A DNA stretch of 56,349 nt. It comes from Pelotomaculum sp. PtaB.Bin013. Its GTDB lineage: Bacteria > Bacillota > Desulfotomaculia > Desulfotomaculales > Pelotomaculaceae. The stretch spans positions 1-56,349 of the forward strand of contig MVQK01000001.1 of the NCBI GenBank assembly GCA_002067515.1. Reading direction: 5' to 3'. The notes beneath the pieces are model-generated. The model made no database searches and was not told where the DNA came from. It saw nothing but the letters and a program-made list of their open reading frames with translations. Every line of letters begins with the position of its first letter. Position 1 is the stretch's first letter. The position numbers and the translations under genes are program-made. Positions 50,068-56,349 of this stretch are shown in pieces.

Positions 50068-50376
50068 GTCGACTACCTCCGCCGATTTGTTCCAGGTTTT
50101 TATAACAACCGCATCCTTATTGTTTAAGTTTAGCCTGAAGCATTGACGTTTATCCTGTCTTTTCGAGGAAAAGCGAAGCTTCTAATTATGCAGATGTAAT
50201 GACTTCGAGACGTTTTCTACGTCCGGTTACCCTCGCTTCGCCGACTGCTGTTACCGGCGCTCCGCAAGTCGTTTGCCGTAGATAGTGCCATCCCTTCAAT
50301 GGCCGGGTTAATGAATGCTTACATCCAGATTTCATAATCTATTACTGCAAATGTAAACATGTTAATGTTATTGGGG
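50068..50376. other. Intergenic stretch without recognisable gene
   Basis: Between the divergent Pnkp-like gene and the biotin operon I see no supported gene. The middle part (about 50210-50285) is GC-richer and contains partial repeats of CCGGTTACC/TTACCGGCG type that could form weak structure. Confidence 0.5.
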
Positions 50377-50437
50377 TTGACAATTGGCTGTGTGCATAAT
50401 ATATTAAAGTTAACCTTTGCCATGGATTAGGTTGACA
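50377..50437 (+). promoter_or_regulatory. Biotin operon promoter and BirA operator
   Basis: TTGACA (50377-50382), 17 bases, TATATT (50400-50405). GTTAACC, 14 bases, GGTTGAC (50409-50437) is the bipartite BirA operator placed over the transcription start. Biotinyl-AMP-loaded BirA would repress the operon when biotin is abundant. Confidence 0.88.
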
Positions 50438-50477
50438 ATAAAACAGGAAGTTGGAATTACAGAAAGAAGGTGATTTT

Positions 50478-51188
50478 TTGGCAAAAGGTTTGTTTATAAC
50501 AGGAACAGATACCGGGGTGGGTAAGACGGTAATCACCGGCGGCCTGGCCGGGGTTTTTAGGAAAAACGGGGTTAAAGCAGCGGCTTTTAAACCAGTGCAG
50601 ACCGGCGGGATTGAGAGTGGTGAGGGCCTGCTTTCTGAAGACGCTCTTTTTTACCAGGCGGCGGCCGGTTTGCCATACTCCAGGGACATGAACCCCTATT
50701 GTTTCAGGATGCCACTATCACCCAATATTGCCGCGCGGGTTTCAGAACAGATAATCGACCCCGCATACTTAGTTGATAAATACCATAACCTGACTTGCGA
50801 AAATGATTTTGTTCTGGTTGAAGGGGCAGGCGGGCTCTGCGTTCCCCTGGTAGATTACGGCTTTACCATGGCGGACCTGGCGCATCTGCTGGGTACTCCT
50901 TTGCTGGTGGTGGCCAGGCCGGGACTGGGCACAATTAACCACACTGTCCTGACGGTCAGGTACGCCTTGTGGTCAGGGTTAGAAGTAAAGGGGATTATTA
51001 TTAACGGTTACCGGGAGGAGCAGGCTACTTTAGCCGAGCGGACCAACCCCGAAGTTATTGAAGGGATGACCGGAGTGCCGATTCTCGGTATTGTGCCTTA
51101 TCTGCCGGAGATGAGTGTCGAGTCGGGTTGTGCCGGCGGTTTGTTGGAGACAATTGAGGAAAAAGTAGACTGGCGCAGGTTAATGTGA
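50478..51188 (+). CDS. bioD: Dethiobiotin synthetase
   Basis: About 236 residues from TTG after AAGGTGATTTT; the frame opens earlier at 50451 without a site. P-loop GTDTGVGKTVITGG, KPVQTGG and VEGAGGLCVPL are intact. It closes the ureido ring of dethiobiotin using CO2 and ATP. First gene after the BirA operator; bioA follows with about 15 bases between. Confidence 0.94.
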   Translation: MAKGLFITGTDTGVGKTVITGGLAGVFRKNGVKAAAFKPVQTGGIESGEGLLSEDALFYQAAAGLPYSRDMNPYCFRMPLSPNIAARVSEQIIDPAYLVDKYHNLTCENDFVLVEGAGGLCVPLVDYGFTMADLAHLLGTPLLVVARPGLGTINHTVLTVRYALWSGLEVKGIIINGYREEQATLAERTNPEVIEGMTGVPILGIVPYLPEMSVESGCAGGLLETIEEKVDWRRLM

Positions 51189-51203
51189 ATGGGGGGAAAA
51201 TCA

Positions 51204-52568
51204 ATGAAAAATTATACCAGCGAACTATTGGAGCAGTGGGATCGGGAATACATCTGGCACCCCTTTACTCAAATGCAGGAGTACATAAAAGACAGTCCTC
51301 TTGTTGTTGAAAGGGGGGAAGGAAGTTATCTCATTGACATTGAGGGGAAGCGTTATCTTGATGGTGTGTCTTCTCTCTGGGTGACTGTGCACGGGCATAA
51401 TAAAAAAGATTTAAACAGCGCCATTGAGGAACAATTAAATAAAATAGCCCACTCGACGCTCCTGGGTCTTGCTAATGTCCCCTCAATCTTACTGGCAAAA
51501 AAATTGGTAGAAATCACGCCGCCCGGCTTAAATAAAGTTTTTTATTCAGATAGTGGGTCCACTGCTGTAGAAATTGCCCTCAAGATAGCCTTCCAATACT
51601 GGAAACAGAAAGATGGCGGAGCTTTCAGCAAGAAAATAAGGTACATCTCCATGGGGGAGGCTTACCACGGGGATACCATCGGCTCTGTTAGCGTTGGTGG
51701 GATGGAGATGTTTCACGATATATTCAGGCCGCTTCTTTTTGACTGTGTGCATGTGCCAGCTCCTTATTGCTACCGCTGCCCGCTGGGTCTGGCCAAGCCT
51801 TCCTGCGGCATGGCCTGCGCTCAGGCTGTGGAAGAGGTAATGGCCAAAAGCCACCATGAAATCGCTGCTATGATTATTGAGCCTCTTGTACAGGGGGCCG
51901 CGGGGATGATCGTTGCCCCGGAAGGTTATTTAAGAAGGGTGAGGGAACTGTGCAGCCGCTACAATATTTTACTGATCGCCGATGAGGTTGCCGTCGGGTT
52001 TGGGCGCACGGGTAAAATGTTCGCCTGCGAACATGAAGGTGTGACTCCGGATTTGATGTGCCTCGCTAAGGGCATCACCGGAGGCTATCTGCCCCTGGCC
52101 GCTACGCTCGCCACATATGAAGTATATCAGGCGTTTCTCGGGACGCACTCGGAATGCAAGACTTTTTTCCACGGTCATACCTATACCGGGAATCCGGTGG
52201 CCTGCTCCGCGGCTCTGGCCAATATCAAACTAATTGAGGAAGAAAGAATAATTGGCGGACTGGGTGAGAAAATTTCATTTCTTGAGCAAGGCCTGAAAAG
52301 ATTTATTGGTCTCGCCCATGTGGGTGACATCAGGCAAAAGGGTCTGATGGCCGGTATTGAATTGGTGAAGAATAAAGGTACTAAAGAGCCCTACCTGTGG
52401 GAGGATAACATTGGGCATAAGGTCATCATGGAGGCCAGAAAAAACGGCCTTGTTATCCGTCCCCTGGGCAATGTCATAGTATTGATGCCGTTGCTGTCAA
52501 TGAGCATCCCGGAATTAGACCGGGTGCTTGATATCACCTATCATTCAATAGCCAAAATAACCGGTTAG
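51204..52568 (+). CDS. bioA: Adenosylmethionine-8-amino-7-oxononanoate aminotransferase
   Basis: About 454 residues; the ATG at 51204 follows GGGGGGAAAATCA, while the ATG at 51189 lies before that site. Class III aminotransferase with WHPFTQMQEY (a BioA hallmark), YSDSGSTAVEIALK, LLIADEVAVGFGRTG and the PLP lysine in CLAKGITGGYLPLAAT. It makes diaminopelargonic acid. An internal Cys-rich patch (CYRCPLGLAKPSCGMAC) is typical of Gram-positive BioA. Confidence 0.93.
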   Translation: MKNYTSELLEQWDREYIWHPFTQMQEYIKDSPLVVERGEGSYLIDIEGKRYLDGVSSLWVTVHGHNKKDLNSAIEEQLNKIAHSTLLGLANVPSILLAKKLVEITPPGLNKVFYSDSGSTAVEIALKIAFQYWKQKDGGAFSKKIRYISMGEAYHGDTIGSVSVGGMEMFHDIFRPLLFDCVHVPAPYCYRCPLGLAKPSCGMACAQAVEEVMAKSHHEIAAMIIEPLVQGAAGMIVAPEGYLRRVRELCSRYNILLIADEVAVGFGRTGKMFACEHEGVTPDLMCLAKGITGGYLPLAATLATYEVYQAFLGTHSECKTFFHGHTYTGNPVACSAALANIKLIEEERIIGGLGEKISFLEQGLKRFIGLAHVGDIRQKGLMAGIELVKNKGTKEPYLWEDNIGHKVIMEARKNGLVIRPLGNVIVLMPLLSMSIPELDRVLDITYHSIAKITG

Positions 52569-52622
52569 ACCGGAAAATATTATGGGATTTGCTAAATAAC
52601 TAGCTGAAGGAGCGCTTGACCA

Positions 52623-53798
52623 ATGAATTTTGTGGTGGAAGAAATGGAGCAATTGTTAAAAAAAGGATATTACCGGCAGATGCGGCGGCTGGACGGATCT
52701 CAAGCGTCCAGGACGGTTATCGGAGGGAAGGAATGCGTTCTCCTTTCATCCAATAATTACCTGGGTCTGACTGAGCACCCGGAGGTGAAGGAAGCGGCCA
52801 AGCTGGCTGTCGATCGCTGGGGTGCCGGCTCAGGCGGTTCGCGCCTGATTACAGGTAATTACGCGTTGCATGAGGAAATGGAAAAGGAAATTGCTCGTTT
52901 TAAAAGAGAAGAAGGGGCAATAACCTTTAGCTCAGGTTACATGGCAAATTTCGGGGTGATCCAGGCGCTGGTCGACAGGGGCGACGTGGTGTTGAGCGAT
53001 GAGTTAAATCACTCCAGCATTGTTGACGGTTGCCGTCTTAGCCGTGCGAAAGTTAAAGTATACCGTCACAGGGACATGGAACACCTGGAGAAAATATTAA
53101 GGCAGGCAAAAGGGTACCGGCGCCGTCTGATCGTTACTGACGGCGTGTTCAGCATGGACGGCGACCTGGCGCCATTGCCGGACATCGTGGCGCTGGCGGG
53201 GCAATACGGTGCTTTTGTTATGGTGGATGACGCTCACGGGACCGGGGTTTTAGGCAGGAGGGGAGCGGGCACAGTAGAACATTTTGGCCTGGAAGGCAAA
53301 GTTCAGGTGCAAATGGGCACACTGAGCAAGGCCCTGGGCAGTGCTGGAGCTTACGTGGCTGGGAAACGTGAACTAATCGACTATTTAAGGAACAAAACAA
53401 GGAGTTTTATCTATTCTACCGCGCCGGCGCCGGCGGCTGTGGGTGCTGCTCTGGCTGCTCTCCGCCTGGTTGAGCGGCAACCGGAAATTAGGGCGCAGTT
53501 ATGGGAAAATGCCCGTTATCTCAGGGTTGGTCTGAAAAGTATGGGCTATAAAGTACCGTCCGAAGACTCTCCCATCATCCCGGTTTTGATTGGGGACGCA
53601 GATAAGACTATGCATCTTGCGCAGGCTTTGCTAGAAGAAGGTGTTTTTGCTCCAGGTATCCGGCCACCGACGGTCCCACAGGGGACATGCAGAATCAGGG
53701 CGACGGTCATGGCTATCCATACCCGTGGTGATCTGGATCAAGCATTGTCTGCATTTGCCCGGGCGGGCAGGGATAATCAAGTGAAATTAGGCTGTTAA
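52623..53798 (+). CDS. bioF: 8-amino-7-oxononanoate synthase
   Basis: 391 residues. Alpha-oxoamine synthase with LSSNNYLGLTEHPEVKEAA, GSGGSRLITGNYALHEEME, DDAHGTGVLG and the PLP lysine in GTLSKALGSAGAYV (about 239). It condenses pimeloyl thioester with alanine. The family also contains 2-amino-3-ketobutyrate CoA ligase, but the place between bioA and bioB supports BioF. ATG behind GAAGGAGCGCTTG. Confidence 0.9.
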   Translation: MNFVVEEMEQLLKKGYYRQMRRLDGSQASRTVIGGKECVLLSSNNYLGLTEHPEVKEAAKLAVDRWGAGSGGSRLITGNYALHEEMEKEIARFKREEGAITFSSGYMANFGVIQALVDRGDVVLSDELNHSSIVDGCRLSRAKVKVYRHRDMEHLEKILRQAKGYRRRLIVTDGVFSMDGDLAPLPDIVALAGQYGAFVMVDDAHGTGVLGRRGAGTVEHFGLEGKVQVQMGTLSKALGSAGAYVAGKRELIDYLRNKTRSFIYSTAPAPAAVGAALAALRLVERQPEIRAQLWENARYLRVGLKSMGYKVPSEDSPIIPVLIGDADKTMHLAQALLEEGVFAPGIRPPTVPQGTCRIRATVMAIHTRGDLDQALSAFARAGRDNQVKLGC

Positions 53799-53819
53799 GA
53801 AATGTTTGGAGGTGGATTA

Positions 53820-54788
53820 ATGTTTGATGAGTTGGTTGAAAAAATAAAATCCGGCGGAGAGATAACTTTTGACGAGGCGCTGGCTATGGGTGAACTAACT
53901 GGTGAGCGGTTAAATGAACTCTTTCTGGCAGCTTTGCTGGTAACCCGCCACCTGCACGGCAACAGGGTGGATCTCTGTTCCATCATGAACGTGAAATCCG
54001 GCCGCTGTTCCGAGGATTGTATTTTTTGTGCCCAGTCGGGTCATTACCGCACTGACATAGATGTATATTCGCTACTTTCAGAAGAAGAAATCCTGGAACA
54101 GGCATTAGAAATGGAGGCAGAAGGAGCCCGCCGTTTTTCCCTGGTTACCAGCGGCAAAGGCATTTTAAATAGCGATTTTGATAAAATTCTTGCGATATTT
54201 GAAATTCTCAGGGAAAAGACCAGCCTCAATTTGTGCGCCTCTTTGGGAATAATCAATTACGATCAAGCGGTGCTTTTGAAAAAAGCCGGAGTGACCAGGT
54301 ATCACCATAATATAGAAACTTCCCGGAGTTTCTATGCGAAAATATGTACTACGCATTTATTTAATGAAAGAGTCGAAACGATCCGTGCTGCGGGAAAGGC
54401 CGGGTTGGAAATATGCGCGGGAGGAATTATTGGTTTGGGTGAAAGCTGGCGACAGCGGGTTGAAATGGCCTTCAAGTTAAAGGAACTGCATGTAACATCT
54501 GTGCCGGTAAATATCTTAACCCCCATCAAAGGTACCCCTTTATGGGGCAGCCACGTTCCTGCGCCATTGGAAGTGCTTCAGACGCTGGCCATGTTCAGGA
54601 TGGTCCTGCCCGGCGCGGTCATCCGCCTAGCCGGCGGCAGGGAAGCCGCCTTGCGGGATCTGCAGTCCACCGCGCTTCTGGCAGGCGTCAACGGGTTAAT
54701 GGTAGGTAATTACCTTACCACTAGCGGCAGAGGAATTGAGCACGACTTGCAGATGATTAAGGATCTGGAAATTGAAATATGGGAATAA
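53820..54788 (+). CDS. bioB: Biotin synthase
   Basis: 322 residues from the ATG after GGAGGTGGATTA; an ATG at 53802 lies upstream of that site. Radical SAM protein with CSEDCIFCAQSGHY (SAM cluster), the [2Fe-2S] ligands in SLNLCASLG and YHHNIETSRSFY, and a closing Arg in VIRLAGGREA. It inserts sulfur into dethiobiotin. Last gene of the operon, 21 bases after bioF. No bioC, bioH, bioW or bioI is in the window, so the pimeloyl source is elsewhere. Confidence 0.95.
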   Translation: MFDELVEKIKSGGEITFDEALAMGELTGERLNELFLAALLVTRHLHGNRVDLCSIMNVKSGRCSEDCIFCAQSGHYRTDIDVYSLLSEEEILEQALEMEAEGARRFSLVTSGKGILNSDFDKILAIFEILREKTSLNLCASLGIINYDQAVLLKKAGVTRYHHNIETSRSFYAKICTTHLFNERVETIRAAGKAGLEICAGGIIGLGESWRQRVEMAFKLKELHVTSVPVNILTPIKGTPLWGSHVPAPLEVLQTLAMFRMVLPGAVIRLAGGREAALRDLQSTALLAGVNGLMVGNYLTTSGRGIEHDLQMIKDLEIEIWE

Positions 54789-54822
54789 GACAGCAGTGTT
54801 AATATATGGATTCGTTGTTCAC

Positions 54823-55887
54823 TTACTTCATGAGCCCAAACACACCCAGGAAAACTTCCAGAAGGATAAGGAATATAATGGCAAGCTCCAGAAGTTCTGA
54901 GCGCTGATTAATATTCCTGTTGCTCAGCATGGTATAGCTTTGGGTTATAATTGTTATTTTCCTGTTGATGCTCTCAGCCCAATTTTTTGTACGCAAGATA
55001 GAAAGAGCGGTGCCATAAATACGGGCGTAAAAGACATCCTCGGTTACTTTTAGGGAATTGTCAATTCTTTCTGTGATTTCAGTGACGTCTACGATCAACT
55101 CCATCAACTGGTTCATGATCCGCCGGTAATGGTTCAGGCGCCTGAAGCTGGTCAGTTTTTCCGCTTCCTCGATGGCATCGTACATATTTTCCATTTCAAC
55201 GGTCAGTAGACTATCGTAATATCTTAATTCAAGAAGCTGAGAATTGGCGAACTCAAGCAGGTCGGGTATGTCGGTGCTCCCTGTGGAGTCATAAACCAGG
55301 GCGGAATCCCACGTAATTATAGTAAGATCCTCCAAGCCGTAGGAAAAAGAGTTGCGCAGGGTTTCGCGGCGCACTTCCTTGCTGACCGGTTCGGCTTCGG
55401 CCAGGAGCAATGGTACGGGATCCCAAGTTTCATCCCATTCTCTAAAGTAAAAAATAGTAAAATCTTCTACAAACCCGCTAAATGCTTCTTTGATCAAAGC
55501 AGTTGAGAGAATATTCCTGATATTGGAGAGTTGTTTTAAAAAAACAGGTTCTATTGTTTCTGAATTATAAAGCTCAATAGAAAGGTTTTTTATATCCTCA
55601 TATTTAATTTCTGACGGCAGGGGTAAACGCATGATAATTACAATTACACCGAGATCATAGATCTTACCCGTAAACTGTGCTTTATAAGTCCGGCTGCAGA
55701 GCGTTACCGGGATTTCTCCCAAGTCCACCGCCACAGGCGGATTTTTGAACTGGATTGACTTGGGTCTAATCCGTGAAAGGCGCATTCTTGAGGTCTGGTG
55801 TTCCTGGGAAAGGATTTCTTCCACACGGTGGAGATTGATTTCTTCAGCTGTATCATATAAGCGATATACCAATATGGAATTACTCAT
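54823..55887 (-). CDS. RMD1/YagE (DUF155)-like membrane protein
   Basis: 354 residues. The C-terminal 150 residues match the DUF155 layout: RRLNHYRRIMNQLMELIVDV, EDVFYARIYGTALSILRTKN, RKITIITQSYTMLSNRN, then one membrane helix (ELAIIFLILLEVFLGVFGLM) at the end. The N-terminal 200 residues are a soluble alpha/beta domain. Eukaryotic relatives sit in mitochondria and affect division or translation; the bacterial role is unknown. Convergent with bioB. The helicase-tail gene ends 2 bases upstream on the same strand, so the two are probably cotranscribed. Confidence 0.72.
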   Translation of the reverse strand: MSNSILVYRLYDTAEEINLHRVEEILSQEHQTSRMRLSRIRPKSIQFKNPPVAVDLGEIPVTLCSRTYKAQFTGKIYDLGVIVIIMRLPLPSEIKYEDIKNLSIELYNSETIEPVFLKQLSNIRNILSTALIKEAFSGFVEDFTIFYFREWDETWDPVPLLLAEAEPVSKEVRRETLRNSFSYGLEDLTIITWDSALVYDSTGSTDIPDLLEFANSQLLELRYYDSLLTVEMENMYDAIEEAEKLTSFRRLNHYRRIMNQLMELIVDVTEITERIDNSLKVTEDVFYARIYGTALSILRTKNWAESINRKITIITQSYTMLSNRNINQRSELLELAIIFLILLEVFLGVFGLMK

Positions 55888-55889
55888 GA

Positions 55890-56349
55890 TTAAAAACAGA
55901 GGGCGACTTCTTCCCGGTCCAATCGTCCCCGGATTGCCCTCACTCTCTCCGCTATAGATAAGTTGTCCCCAGCCGCGCGTTCAATCTGGCGGAGGAGGTC
56001 AATTTCCCTCCTGAAGATGGAAAACACGTCTCCTGGTTGAAAAGTTGACATTTCCAGCAACTCGTTAAAACTAGCGCCGTTGTACCATGCGTAAGCAAGC
56101 GCGCCAGGTAAATCCGACCAGACGCAGAATCTTTCCGGGACACCCATGCTGAGCAATTCCCATCTTATTTGAGAAGCTTCCCGCAAGGCGGGAATGTCCA
56201 GCCAGGTAGCCCGCGTGTTTTTACCGGGGACAAACTCGACGCCTGCCAACACAGCCGCAACTTCAGCCGGGTCGGCATCTTCAATAATTCCGGAAAAAGC
56301 CAGCTCGGTAACAAATATTTCCTGCACGTGCAGTTCAAGCGCAAATAAA
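55890..56349 (-). CDS. C-terminal part of a Ski2/Mtr4-like helicase (DSHCT domain), partial
   Basis: The frame is open to the window edge. The 150 or so residues visible resemble the DSHCT domain that ends Ski2-type DEAD/DEAH helicases: ELAFSGIIEDADPAEVAAVL, PERFCVWSDLPGALAYAWYN, GASFNELLEMSTFQPGDVFS and LRQIERAAGD. An internal GTG at 56327 could start a short protein, but I see no convincing site, and the upstream frame looks coding (ALELHVQ). The helicase core would lie beyond 56349. Confidence 0.7.
   Translation of the reverse strand, partial: LFALELHVQEIFVTELAFSGIIEDADPAEVAAVLAGVEFVPGKNTRATWLDIPALREASQIRWELLSMGVPERFCVWSDLPGALAYAWYNGASFNELLEMSTFQPGDVFSIFRREIDLLRQIERAAGDNLSIAERVRAIRGRLDREEVALCF

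Noticed and set aside
50210-50285. Possible structured RNA or REP-like repeat
   Set aside because: Pairing is short and no second copy is seen in the window.
1-56349. CRISPR arrays, rRNA genes and prophage structural genes
   Set aside because: No regularly spaced repeats, rRNA signatures or phage morphogenesis genes were seen.

Overview
The window looks like a chromosomal segment of a low-to-mid GC, endospore-forming, flagellated Clostridia bacterium, most like the Desulfotomaculum/Pelotomaculum group (inferred from gene content, not from a marker tree). Pointers are a Spo0E-like gene, small Gly/Cys-rich sporulation-type membrane peptides, FliK- and FlhB-tail-like flagellar genes, strong AGGAGG ribosome sites, frequent TTG/GTG starts, and a large arginine cluster beside a biotin operon.

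Region 1 (1-4760) is a gene graveyard with a few live small genes. It holds a truncated nitrite/sulfite reductase, a secreted chagasin-like inhibitor fused to a copper-amine-oxidase-N-type domain, an inactivated IS200/IS605 transposase, a broken polysaccharide deacetylase, two copies of one unknown C-terminal remnant, one intact and one truncated Spo0E-like gene, and a pair of tandem Gly/Cys-rich micro-membrane proteins.

Region 2 (4768-about 15300) is a mobilizable element plus debris of related ones. It carries a large serine recombinase, a MOBP-type relaxase with a MobC partner, a RepA-like ATPase and typical hypothetical cargo. A second frame inside the relaxase 3' end encodes a coiled-coil/transmembrane protein, as in ColE1 mobB. 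Two further recombinase 3' ends (14194-14440 and 15095-15290) show repeated insertion; one of them truncates a type III restriction gene.

Region 3 (14615-21600) is a metal-homeostasis island: a CsoR-family repressor, two divergent FeoA-domain proteins, FeoA, FeoB, a Cys-rich FeoB partner, a P1B-type ATPase without N-terminal metal-binding domain, a 61-residue membrane protein and a DtxR-type regulator. Near-identical ATACCTA/GGGGTAT operators sit on the csoR and feo promoters and a related one on the ATPase promoter, so the three units look like one regulon.

Region 4 (22030-35200) is ordinary chromosome: tRNA-Leu, a Lon-related protease, flagellar-type proteins, a LysE exporter, a fused AmmeMemoRadiSam B-A protein with its radical SAM enzyme, a DRG-like GTPase, a diguanylate cyclase, a cyclic-nucleotide-domain protein and a processive glycosyltransferase.

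Region 5 (35347-48500) is the arginine pathway, argJ-argB-argC-argD-carB-argF, then argG and argH, covering glutamate to arginine with carbamoyl phosphate. A near-perfect ARG box precedes argJ. argG has its own strong promoter overlapped by a perfect 22-bp palindrome. A lipoprotein, a zinc-ribbon protein and a free-standing 27-codon gene lie between argG and argH.

Region 6 (48754-56349) has a kinase-phosphatase resembling bacterial Pnkp without its ligase domain, a BirA-controlled bioD-bioA-bioF-bioB operon, an RMD1/DUF155-like membrane protein, and the C-terminal part of a probable Ski2-like helicase that runs off the window.
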